Assembly: GCA_002479455.1 (NCBI GenBank)
Contig: DLNB01000035.1
Location: 10,247-21,621, forward strand
DNA from: Acetothermia bacterium UBA7521
Lineage (GTDB): Bacteria; Bipolaricaulota; Bipolaricaulia; Bipolaricaulales; Bipolaricaulaceae
Reading direction: 5' to 3'
Length of the DNA stretch: 11,375 nt
Part shown: piece after piece, positions 1 to 6,684 of the stretch
Position numbering within the stretch: position 1 is the first letter of the stretch
How the letters are laid out: every line of letters begins with the position of its first letter
Notes under the pieces: generated by a model
What the model saw: the letters and a program-made list of their open reading frames with translations, nothing else
What the model was told of the DNA's origin: nothing
The model's database searches: none
Position numbers and translations under genes: made by a program

Positions 1-1
1 G

Positions 2-868
2 GAAGCGATCGCGGCCGAGATCCGGGCTGAGCTTCAAGCACGGGTCTCGGGGCTGGCCGGGAGAGGGATTGTCCCCGGCCTGGCCATCGTCCGCGTGGGG
101 GACGATCCCGCATCGGCCTCCTACGTCCGCCAGAAGGAGAAGGCGGCCCACGGACTGGGCTTTTTCTCCGAGACCACGGTTCTCCCTGCGCGGACGACAG
201 AGGGCGAACTCGTGGGCTTGATCACTTCCCTGAACGCGGATCCCCGGTTCCACGGGATCCTCGTGCAGCTCCCTCTTCCACCTCGGCTATCCGCGGAGCG
301 CGCGTGCGGGGCGGTGAGCCCGGCGAAGGACGTGGACTGCCTCCATCCCGAGAACATGGGCCGGCTCGTCCGCGGTGACCCGTACCTCCTTCCGTGCACG
401 CCCCACGCGGTTCACCAGATCCTCCTCCGCAGCGGGTACCCTCCTGCGGGGAAGCACGTGGTGATCGTGGGGCGCAGTCCCCTCGTCGGACGACCGCTGT
501 CGATCCTCCTCTCCCAGAAGGGGGCCGGCGGAGATGCCACGGTGACCCTGTGCCATTCAGCCACGCCCGACCTAGGGGCGTTCACCCGTCAGGCGGACAT
601 CCTCGTCGTGGCGGTGGGGCGGCCGCGGACGGTGACGGCGGACGTGGTCCGTGAGGGCACAGTGATCATCGACGTGGGGGTGAACCGGGTGGACGATCCC
701 TCCCACCCCAAGGGTTACCGGCTGGTGGGGGATACGGACTTCGGCGCCCTACGGGAGAAGGCGGCGGCAATCACCCCTGTCCCGGGAGGGGTGGGGCCGA
801 TGACGGTGACAATGCTCCTGGTCAACACCGTGGCGGCTTGTGAGGCGCAGACTCAGGACGCGAGGTGA
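2..868 (+). CDS. folD: Bifunctional methylenetetrahydrofolate dehydrogenase / methenyltetrahydrofolate cyclohydrolase FolD (5'-partial)
   Basis: FolD reversibly oxidises 5,10-methylene-THF to 5,10-methenyl-THF with NAD(P)+ and hydrolyses that to 10-formyl-THF in the cytosol. The reading frame is open from base 2, so the true start lies outside the window. The visible 288 residues roughly equal a whole E. coli FolD, so only about ten N-terminal residues should be missing. Seen in the fragment: the active-site Tyr/Lys pair in SYVRQK (Tyr41, Lys45), HGILVQLPLP (84-93), KDVD (109-112), PCTP (131-134), the Rossmann nucleotide loop VGRSPLVGRP (156-165), whose Arg is typical of NADP-using members, and the C-terminal TPVPGGVGPMT block (258-268). 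The Gly that usually follows KDVD is Cys113. An internal GTG at base 95 would remove the catalytic Tyr/Lys region's upstream strand and is not the start. The stop lies 6 nt before fhs, so the two are co-transcribed and supply 10-formyl-THF chemistry from both sides. Confidence 0.96.
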   Translation, partial: EAIAAEIRAELQARVSGLAGRGIVPGLAIVRVGDDPASASYVRQKEKAAHGLGFFSETTVLPARTTEGELVGLITSLNADPRFHGILVQLPLPPRLSAERACGAVSPAKDVDCLHPENMGRLVRGDPYLLPCTPHAVHQILLRSGYPPAGKHVVIVGRSPLVGRPLSILLSQKGAGGDATVTLCHSATPDLGAFTRQADILVVAVGRPRTVTADVVREGTVIIDVGVNRVDDPSHPKGYRLVGDTDFGALREKAAAITPVPGGVGPMTVTMLLVNTVAACEAQTQDAR

Positions 869-874
869 GCGACG

Positions 875-2635
875 ATGGCCTATGACCCGACGAAACGAGC
901 AGACTGGGAGATCGCAGCCGAGGCCGAGAAGAGGATGCCGTCCCCTTCCGAGTGGCAGAAGAGGCTGGGCCTCAAGGCGGACGAGGTCCTCCCTTACGGC
1001 CGGATCGCCAAGCTCGATACCCGCCGGATCCTCGACCGGTTGGGAGATCGGCGTAACGGGAAGTACATCGAGGTCACCGCCATCACCCCCACCCCGCTCG
1101 GGGAAGGCAAGACCACCACCACCCTCGGCTTGATCGGGGGCCTCTCCCGCCGCGGGATGCGGGCGGGCGGGGCGATCCGCCAGCCGTCGGGCGGTCCCTC
1201 GATGAACATCAAGGGCACGGCTGCCGGCGGTGGGAACGCCCTCCTCATTCCAATGACCGAGTTCACGATGGGCCTCACGGGGGACATCGACGCGATCACG
1301 AACGCCCACAACCTGGCCTTGGTCGCCCTCACCGCGCGCCTCCACCACGAGGCGAACTACTCCGATGAAACCCTCGCCAAGCGGGGACTGCGGCGTCTGG
1401 ACATCGACCCCCGTCGGGTGGAGATGCGGTGGGCGATGGACTTCTGCGCTCAGGCCCTCCGCCAGGTCGTGATCGGCCTCGGAGGGAAGGGGAACGGTCT
1501 CCCGATGGAGTCGGGGTTCCAGATCTCGGTGTCCTCAGAGCTGATGGCGATCCTCTCCATCGCGCGCGACCTGCGGGACCTCCGGGCGCGGATCGGGGAG
1601 ATCACGGTGGCCTACGACAAGCGAGGGAACCCGATCACCTGCGACGACCTCGAGGTGGGAGGGGCGATGGCAGCGTGGATGCGGAACGCCCTCCACCCGA
1701 CCCTGTGCTCCACCATCGAGTACCAGCCGGTCCTCGTCCATGCCGGTCCGTTTGCGAACATCGCCGTCGGTCAGTCCTCGATCCTCGCCGACCGACTGGG
1801 GTTGAAGCTGTGGGACTACCACGTCACGGAGAGCGGGTTCGGGGCCGACATTGGGTTCGAGAAGTTCTGGAATGTGAAGTGCCGCCTGAGTGGCCTCACC
1901 CCCCACGTGTCCGTGGTTACGGCCACGATCCGCGCCCTGAAGATGCACGGCGGCGGATCGCGCGTTGTGCCGGGGAGGTCCCTCCCTAAGGAGTACAGGG
2001 AGGAGAACCTCGAGCTCCTCGAGCGGGGCATCGCAAACCTCCACCACCACATCGCGATCGCGCGCAAATCGGGGGTGAAGCCAGTGGTGTGCATCAATCG
2101 GTTCCAAACCGACACCGGGGCCGAGGTGAACCTCGTCCGGCGCCACGTGGAGCGGGCCGGCGCCCGCTGCGCGGTGGGCGAGCACTGGCGCAAGGGAGGG
2201 GAGGGAGCCCTCGAACTGGCCGACGCCGTGATCGAGGCGTGCGCGGAGCGGTCGGAGTTCGACTTCCTGTACCCCCTGGGACTGCCGCTCCGGGAGCGGG
2301 TGGAGCGGATCGCCCGGGAGGTGTACGGGGCGGATGGGGTCGCGTGGAGCCCGGAGGCGGAGGAGAAGGTTCGCGCGTTCGAGTCCGATTCCCGATTCCG
2401 CGACTACGCGACGATGATGGTGAAGACCCATCTCTCGCTCTCCCACGATCCGGATCTGAAGGGTGTTCCCAAGGGGTGGATTCTGCCCATCCGGGATGTC
2501 CTCCTCTTCGCCGGGGCGCGGTTCCTGTGCCCGGTGGCCGGCGCAATCACCCTTATGCCCGGCACGGCGTCCGACCCCGCGTTCCGTCGGGTGGACGTGG
2601 ATCCCGAGACGGGCGAGGTCCGCGGCCTGTTCTAG
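875..2635 (+). CDS. fhs: Formate--tetrahydrofolate ligase (10-formyl-THF synthetase), variant with RQPS motif
   Basis: Fhs condenses formate with THF using ATP, through a formyl-phosphate intermediate; it is the formate-activating step of the Wood-Ljungdahl methyl branch and of C1 metabolism. The 586-residue product has the P-loop TPTPLGEGKTT (71-81), GGPSMNIKG (106-114), GDIDAITNAHN (136-146), a central GGPFANIA-like segment (AGPFANIA), TESGFGADIGFEKF, ATIRALKMHGG, AKGGEG-like RKGGEG, YGADGV, and the family C-terminus ending GLF. It is about 25-30 residues longer than the Moorella/Clostridium enzymes (about 556-560), with extra sequence after the AHN block and after KMHGG. Arg102-Gln103-Pro104-Ser105 replaces the usual Arg-Glu-Pro-Ser. 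The ATG is preceded by a GAGGTGAG Shine-Dalgarno (862-869) that overlaps the folD stop, which fixes the start and indicates translational coupling. Identification is firm; retention of full activity with the Gln is inferred. Confidence 0.96.
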   Translation: MAYDPTKRADWEIAAEAEKRMPSPSEWQKRLGLKADEVLPYGRIAKLDTRRILDRLGDRRNGKYIEVTAITPTPLGEGKTTTTLGLIGGLSRRGMRAGGAIRQPSGGPSMNIKGTAAGGGNALLIPMTEFTMGLTGDIDAITNAHNLALVALTARLHHEANYSDETLAKRGLRRLDIDPRRVEMRWAMDFCAQALRQVVIGLGGKGNGLPMESGFQISVSSELMAILSIARDLRDLRARIGEITVAYDKRGNPITCDDLEVGGAMAAWMRNALHPTLCSTIEYQPVLVHAGPFANIAVGQSSILADRLGLKLWDYHVTESGFGADIGFEKFWNVKCRLSGLTPHVSVVTATIRALKMHGGGSRVVPGRSLPKEYREENLELLERGIANLHHHIAIARKSGVKPVVCINRFQTDTGAEVNLVRRHVERAGARCAVGEHWRKGGEGALELADAVIEACAERSEFDFLYPLGLPLRERVERIAREVYGADGVAWSPEAEEKVRAFESDSRFRDYATMMVKTHLSLSHDPDLKGVPKGWILPIRDVLLFAGARFLCPVAGAITLMPGTASDPAFRRVDVDPETGEVRGLF

Positions 2636-2683
2636 GGGCCTGTGGGGGAGGATTCTGGCCGGACGGGGTACTAGGAAGCGATC

Positions 2684-2727
2684 GTAGCGTCGCAGCTTGC
2701 CTGCCTGCTGCAGGCAGGTCTGCGACG
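2684..2727. repeat. Nested inverted repeat between convergent fhs and ACD genes
   Basis: An 8-bp outer stem (CGTCGCAG at 2688-2695 with CTGCGACG at 2720-2727) encloses a second perfect inverted repeat (2700-2708 with 2710-2718, CCTGCCTGC / GCAGGCAGG). The leading GTAGCGTCG is shared with the short hairpin units elsewhere in the window; here the usual 5-nt loop is replaced by a longer hairpin. There is no T-run, so it is not a textbook intrinsic terminator. It could still stop or protect the 3' ends of both converging transcripts. Confidence 0.7.
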
Positions 2728-2783
2728 GCCTTTCACGGAACTGAGGGACCGCTAACGGGCGAACTGCCCTTCCGACTCCGCCC

Positions 2784-5483
2784 CTACGGGGTTTCGCGGG
2801 TACCCTGGAGGAGCTGGGCGAGGACCACCCCGTCCGTTGTGTGGTGTTCGATCGCGAACCCACGGTGCTGGAAGATCGCGATCATCCGCACGTTGTCCGG
2901 CGTGGTCTCCGCCTTCACCACCTGAACGCCCCAACTGCGGGCGATCTCCAGGCAGTAGTCGGTGAGCATTCCCCCGAGCCCTTGGTTCTGCCACGGGTCG
3001 GCCACGAACACAGCGTACTCGGCGTTGGTGGGATCCGGGCCCACGACGAGCCGCCCCACCCCGGCGATCTTCTTCTGCCCCGCGTCCTCGACCTCGGCCA
3101 CGATCGCCATCTCCCGGTCGTAGTCGATGAAACAGAACGGGATTGCCATCTGGTGGGTGGACTGCTTGAACAGGTACCGGAACCGGAACCGGATGGACTC
3201 CCGCGACGAAACGGCGAGCATCTCGTGCCACATCGGTTCGTCCTCAGGACGGATCGGCCGCAGGTGCACCTTCGTCCCGTTGCGAAGGGTGACCGAGCGG
3301 GAATAGCCCTCGGGGTAGGGGCGGATCGCGAGGTGGGCGTAGGGCCGCGGCGGGTTCTTCAGGGCCTCCTCGTCTACGACGATGCGTGCGTCCACGGCCA
3401 CCACCTCGTCCGGCGAGGCCACGAGGGGGTTGATGTCGAGTTCCTTGATCTCCGGGTAGTCGGCGACGAGGTACGAGACGCGCATGATCGTCTCCACGAG
3501 GAGGTCGAGGTCTGCGCCGGGCTTCCCGCGGTACCCCTCGATGAGTGGCCAGCTCTGGAGCGACTCCAGCCGGCGTCGGGTCAGGCGTTCGTTCAACGGT
3601 GGGAGTGCCAAAGCGGTGTCCTTGTACACCTCGGCAGCGATGCCCCCCATTCCCACCATGAGCACGGATCCGAACGTGGGGTCTTTCTTCGCCCCCACGA
3701 GAAGCTCGAACCCTCTCGATGTGTCGATCATCCGCTGCACGGTGATCCCCTCGATCCGCGCCTCCGGTCGGCGTTGGCGCACCGTGTCCATCATCCGCGC
3801 GAACGCCGCCCGGACCTCGTCGTCGCTGTGGAGTCCGAGAGCCACCCCTCCGACGTCGGTCTTGTGGGTGATGTCCGGGGACAGAATCTTCAGCACAACC
3901 GGGTATCCCGCCTTTTTCGCCGCGGCGACCGCCTCGTCAGCCGTGCGCGCGGTCTGGGGCAGCACCACCGGGACCCCGTACGCAGCCAAGATTTCTTTCG
4001 AGTCCTGCTCGGAGAGGATCTCCGCCTTCTCGAGGAGCGGCCGGACCTGTTTGCGGACCGTCGCCTGGTCGAGGGAGAGGCGGACGGGCATCTCGCGCGG
4101 GGTTTCGTAGAGGAGCTCAAGGTTGCGGGCGTAGTCCACGAGGTGCATGAACGCCTCCACCGCCTGGTCGGGGGTGGCGTAGGTGGGGACGCTGGCTTGG
4201 TTGAAGAGCTCGATCCCGTCGCGCATCAGCCGCCCACCCATCCACGCCGCGAGCACGGGCTTCGCGGATTTCGCCGCGATCGCGCTCACCTCGCGGGCGG
4301 TGGTGGTGGGGTCCGTCACGGACTGAGGGGCGAGAACGGCGATCACCGCGTCCACCCCCGGATCCGCCAACAGGATTTCCAGCGCCGCCGCGTACCGCTC
4401 GGGTGGGGCGTCCCCCAGCACGTCCACCGGGTTCCCGTGGGACCAGAACTTGGGCAGGATCTCGTTCAGCTTGGACATCGTTTCCGGGGAGAGCTGAGCG
4501 AGGGTCCCCCGGCGGGCGATGAGGGCGTCGGTGGCCATCACGCCCGGTCCGCCGGCGTTGGTGAGGATCGCCAACCGCGACCCGCGTGGAGGTCGGATCT
4601 TCGCCAGCAGTTCAGCGGAGTCGAACAGGTCGCCGATCTCGTACACGCGGACCATCCCCGCCCGCCGGAACGCGGCGTCGTACACCGAATCCTCCCCGGC
4701 CATCGCCCCGGTGTGGGAGCTGGCGGCTTTCGCCGACTCGGCGAACCGGCCCGCTTTGTAGACGAGGATCGGCTTCGAGCGCGCGAACGCCCGCGAGGCG
4801 GACATGAACTTGCGCGCCTCGCTCACGGACTCGATGTAGAGGAGGATCGACCGCGTTTTCTCGTCCTCCCCGAAGTAGTCGATGAGGTCGCCGAAGTCCA
4901 CGTCGATCATGTTCCCCACCGACACGAAGTACGAGAACCCGATCCCCTCGTCTACGGCCCAGTCGAGGATCGAAGTGCAGAGAGCGCCTGATTGAGAGAT
5001 GAACGCCACGTTCCCATCCGGAGGGTGACCGGCGGCGAAGGTCGCGTTCATCCCGATCCTGGGGACGATGATCCCCAGGCAGTTCGGTCCGATGATCCTC
5101 ATCCCGTCGAACTCTGCGGCTGCAGCCTTCACCTCGGCCTCGAGGGCCTTCCCCTCGGAGCCGATCTCGCGGAACCCAGCGGAGAGAATGACCAACCCGC
5201 GGATCCCCGCTTCACCGCACTGCCGGACCAGCCCGGGAACGGTCGAGCCCGGGGTGCAGATCACGGCGAGATCTGGGATCCGGGGGAGGGATGGAATGTC
5301 TGGATAGCTCTGGATGCCCTGAACCGACTCCCGCTTCGGGTTCACGGGGTAAACGACGCCGGTGAATCCGGCGTTGATCATGTTGCGCAGAACGCTGAAC
5401 CCCACCGTGCCCGGGTTGCTGCTTGCTCCGATGACGGCCACGCGATGGGGGTTGAAGATCTTGCCGAGATTGCGAATGCTCAC
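2784..5483 (-). CDS. Bifunctional ADP-forming acyl/acetyl-CoA synthetase fused to a GNAT N-acetyltransferase
   Basis: The 899-residue product has the ACD (acetate--CoA ligase, ADP-forming) order: CoA-binding Rossmann domain (about 5-130, VAVIGASSNPGTVG), succinyl-CoA-ligase-like domains (about 150-460), ATP-grasp domain (about 490-710) and a C-terminal GNAT domain (about 732-890) with acetyl-CoA loop QNQGLGG (832-838). ACD enzymes convert acyl-CoA + ADP + Pi to acid + ATP via a phosphohistidine. The catalytic motif SSHTGAMAG (His257), the upstream Glu218 (YIES) and the second histidine in ITHKTDVGG (His540) are all present, so the synthetase half looks competent. The domain order matches E. 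coli/Salmonella PatZ/Pat, whose synthetase half is reported to have lost key residues. The GNAT half may acetylate protein lysines; the substrate is unknown. Start is GTG, set by GGAGGT (5491-5496) 7 nt upstream. It sits opposite folD-fhs, so it may be the acetate/ATP exit of acetogenesis or use other organic acids. Confidence 0.93.
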   Translation of the reverse strand: MSIRNLGKIFNPHRVAVIGASSNPGTVGFSVLRNMINAGFTGVVYPVNPKRESVQGIQSYPDIPSLPRIPDLAVICTPGSTVPGLVRQCGEAGIRGLVILSAGFREIGSEGKALEAEVKAAAAEFDGMRIIGPNCLGIIVPRIGMNATFAAGHPPDGNVAFISQSGALCTSILDWAVDEGIGFSYFVSVGNMIDVDFGDLIDYFGEDEKTRSILLYIESVSEARKFMSASRAFARSKPILVYKAGRFAESAKAASSHTGAMAGEDSVYDAAFRRAGMVRVYEIGDLFDSAELLAKIRPPRGSRLAILTNAGGPGVMATDALIARRGTLAQLSPETMSKLNEILPKFWSHGNPVDVLGDAPPERYAAALEILLADPGVDAVIAVLAPQSVTDPTTTAREVSAIAAKSAKPVLAAWMGGRLMRDGIELFNQASVPTYATPDQAVEAFMHLVDYARNLELLYETPREMPVRLSLDQATVRKQVRPLLEKAEILSEQDSKEILAAYGVPVVLPQTARTADEAVAAAKKAGYPVVLKILSPDITHKTDVGGVALGLHSDDEVRAAFARMMDTVRQRRPEARIEGITVQRMIDTSRGFELLVGAKKDPTFGSVLMVGMGGIAAEVYKDTALALPPLNERLTRRRLESLQSWPLIEGYRGKPGADLDLLVETIMRVSYLVADYPEIKELDINPLVASPDEVVAVDARIVVDEEALKNPPRPYAHLAIRPYPEGYSRSVTLRNGTKVHLRPIRPEDEPMWHEMLAVSSRESIRFRFRYLFKQSTHQMAIPFCFIDYDREMAIVAEVEDAGQKKIAGVGRLVVGPDPTNAEYAVFVADPWQNQGLGGMLTDYCLEIARSWGVQVVKAETTPDNVRMIAIFQHRGFAIEHHTTDGVVLAQLLQGTRETP

Positions 5484-5502
5484 TAGCGTTACCTCCGGCC
5501 TG

Positions 5503-5508
5503 ATTATA
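5503..5508 (-). promoter_or_regulatory. Consensus -10 box (TATAAT) for the ACD-GNAT gene
   Basis: Read on the minus strand, TATAAT is a perfect sigma-70-type -10. It lies 19 nt before the GTG start and would place the transcript start at about 5496, just ahead of the GGAGGT Shine-Dalgarno. No good -35 is visible at 16-18 nt; the best-placed hexamer, TGGCTG, overlaps the rpiA start codon. The whole 47-nt divergent spacer therefore holds signals for both genes. Confidence 0.5.
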
Positions 5509-5530
5509 GGATGGGGTTCGACGCACAGCC

Positions 5531-6232
5531 ATGAACGGTGGAGAGCGGCTGAAGAGGGAAGCAGCGGAGAAGGCGGTGGAGTTCGTCCAGTCGGGGATGG
5601 TCCTCGGCCTCGGCCACGGCACCACCGCGCACCACGCCCTTCTCAAGCTGGCCGAGCACCTTCGGTCCGGCGAGCTGGAGTCCATCAAGGGAGTCCCCTG
5701 TTCCCGGGAGGTCGAGAGGGAGGCGCGGAGCCTCGGGATTCCTCTCACCACGTTGGAGGAACACCCCGCGCTCGACCTCACCATCGACGGGGCGGACGAG
5801 GTGGATCCCGCGCTGAACCTCATCAAGGGCGGCGGAGGAGCCCTGCTGCGGGAGAAAATCGTCGCCCAGGCGAGCCGGCGCGAGGTGATCGTGGTGGATG
5901 CGGGCAAGCTCTCCCCCGCTCTCGGGATGCGGTGGCCGGTTCCGGTGGAGGTCCTCCCGTTCGGGTGGAAAACCCACGTGCGGTTCCTGGAAGGGCTCGG
6001 CGCGGAAGTCGTGTTGCGTCGGGGCTCGGGTGGAGAGCCGTTCCAGACCGACCAAGGGAATCTCGTCCTCGACTGCCGGTTCGGCCCGATCCGTGACCCT
6101 TACGCCCTTGCCCGCGGACTTGACGTGCGTGCGGGGATCGTCGCCCACGGCCTGTTCCTCGGCCTGGCCACCGACCTGGTCGTGGCCGATCCAACCGGTG
6201 TCCGACACCTCCAGAGCCGCGCGAGAGCGTGA
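5531..6232 (+). CDS. rpiA: Ribose-5-phosphate isomerase A
   Basis: RpiA interconverts ribose 5-phosphate and ribulose 5-phosphate in the non-oxidative pentose-phosphate pathway. The 233 residues show the family core: IDGADEVD (Asp86, Asp89) and IKGGGGALLREKI (Lys99, Glu108), matching the E. coli active-site residues Asp81, Asp84, Lys94 and Glu103, then PVEVLPFG (138-145), and a C-terminal GIVAHGLFLGLA segment. The phosphate-binding loop, usually GTGST, reads GHGTT here (28-32), an unusual Thr-to-His change. The ATG at 5531 is the only reasonable start because an in-frame TAG lies at 5507-5509 and no GTG/TTG intervenes; there is no Shine-Dalgarno. A TAGGAT box at 5507-5512 could be a -10 giving a leader of about 12 nt. 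It is monocistronic, divergent from the ACD gene and followed by a 452-nt repeat-rich spacer. Confidence 0.93.
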   Translation: MNGGERLKREAAEKAVEFVQSGMVLGLGHGTTAHHALLKLAEHLRSGELESIKGVPCSREVEREARSLGIPLTTLEEHPALDLTIDGADEVDPALNLIKGGGGALLREKIVAQASRREVIVVDAGKLSPALGMRWPVPVEVLPFGWKTHVRFLEGLGAEVVLRRGSGGEPFQTDQGNLVLDCRFGPIRDPYALARGLDVRAGIVAHGLFLGLATDLVVADPTGVRHLQSRARA

Positions 6233-6303
6233 TCCGTAGTCCGTTTTCCGTAATCCGCTATGGCCCTCCAACTGCCGTCGGAGACACCCCCCGACGCCGG
6301 AAA

Positions 6304-6370
6304 GGCCGTCGGGCATGAAGCCCGCCGCTACAAACGATGGGGTTGTGTGGCGTCGGCCCCCGTGTCCGAC
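6304..6370 (+). repeat. 67-nt double-hairpin element, copy 1 (BIME-like)
   Basis: Aligned without gaps to 7787-7853, 60 of 67 bases are identical. It consists of two hairpin units facing each other: GTCGGGC...GCCCGCC followed by GCTACA, and TGTGGCGTCGG ending in TCCGAC. In this copy some stem pairs and the internal inverted repeat are degraded compared with copy 2. Confidence 0.85.
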
Positions 6371-6388
6371 TGCTTTTCCGAGGATTGC

Positions 6389-6420
6389 GCGGCGCGGCAA
6401 CTCGTCAGCGACAGCCTCTC
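6389..6420 (+). repeat. Diverged 30-nt dispersed repeat, copy 1
   Basis: This resembles 8041-8070 (GCGGCGC then CTCGTCRGCGACRGCC then TCTC), with a 2-nt length difference. The second copy overlaps the last codon of smpB. The similarity is clear by eye but short, so homology is tentative. Confidence 0.4.
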
Positions 6421-6438
6421 GTGCCGACGAACCCGTTC

Positions 6439-6522
6439 ACCACGAAGGACAAGGGGTACGAAGGGATCTGGATCTTCCGAACCCCACTCTGTGTGCTTCG
6501 TGCCCTTGGTGACCTTTGTGGT
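6439..6522. repeat. Long imperfect inverted repeat (about 25-bp arms)
   Basis: The left arm 6439-6463 (ACCACGAAGGAC...TACGAAG) matches the reverse complement of 6496-6522 at 21 of 25 aligned positions with one 2-nt bulge, around a 32-nt loop. Two of the mismatches become G-U pairs in RNA, so a transcript reading through rpiA would form a strong stem-loop. There is no T-run after it. The arm sequence resembles a degenerate short tandem motif of the type ACCACGAAGGACAC seen between genes of many uncultured bacteria (from memory). Confidence 0.75.
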
Positions 6523-6533
6523 CGGTCCTAGGT

Positions 6534-6578
6534 CTGAACCAACGCGCCGACAGCCGCCCAACCGTTCAACCGCTGTTC
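6534..6578 (+). repeat. 45-nt dispersed repeat, copy 1
   Basis: The segment starts CTGAACCAACG and ends GCTGTTC. The reverse complement of 11219-11263 matches it without gaps at 36 of 45 positions. The two copies are 4.6 kb apart in opposite orientation, both in spacers behind gene 3' ends. Confidence 0.75.
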
Positions 6579-6670
6579 TCAGCGTGCTGCGCGCCCTTCG
6601 CGGCTGAGCTGTCGGGCTGCGTCGGCGAACGCCGGTCGCCAAGCCGCGTGTAGGTCCTCGCGTTTTCGGC

Positions 6671-6676
6671 TACTCT
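6671..6676 (+). promoter_or_regulatory. Possible -10 box (TACTCT) of prfA, leaderless type
   Basis: TACTCT fits TANNNT and ends 8 nt before the prfA GTG, so transcription would begin at or within 2 nt of the start codon. No Shine-Dalgarno is visible upstream and no clear -35 is present. It is supported mainly by the same arrangement at other genes here. Confidence 0.35.
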
Positions 6677-6684
6677 TCTGCGCT

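Larger units (their letters stand above)
6233..6684. other. 452-nt intergenic spacer, a mosaic of dispersed repeats
   Basis: No convincing gene lies between rpiA and prfA. In order the spacer holds two near-identical 11-mers (TCCGTAGTCCG at 6233-6243, TCCGTAATCCG at 6247-6257), a degenerate GTCGG...CCGAC hairpin (6277-6295), a 67-nt double-hairpin element repeated after prfA, a segment at 6389-6420 that resembles 8041-8070, a long inverted repeat (6439-6522), and a 45-nt element that recurs inverted after pgk. Short open frames through it (from 6260 and 6315, for example) are translations of these repeats. The last 80 nt should hold the prfA promoter. Confidence 0.75.

Noticed and set aside
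1535..2863. 442-codon minus-strand frame opposite fhs
   Set aside because: Arg/Pro/His-rich shadow of the well-supported fhs gene; no motif and no start signals.
2841..4991. 716-codon open frame on the + strand opposite the ACD-GNAT gene
   Set aside because: The translation is low-complexity, rich in Arg, His, Val and Gly, without any domain; the minus-strand frame contains a complete, motif-rich enzyme. Long antisense frames are expected in GC-rich DNA.
6315..6512. 65-codon frame beginning MKPAATNDG
   Set aside because: The ATG lies in the loop of a hairpin repeat (GGGCATGAAGCCC); the frame covers only repeat DNA.
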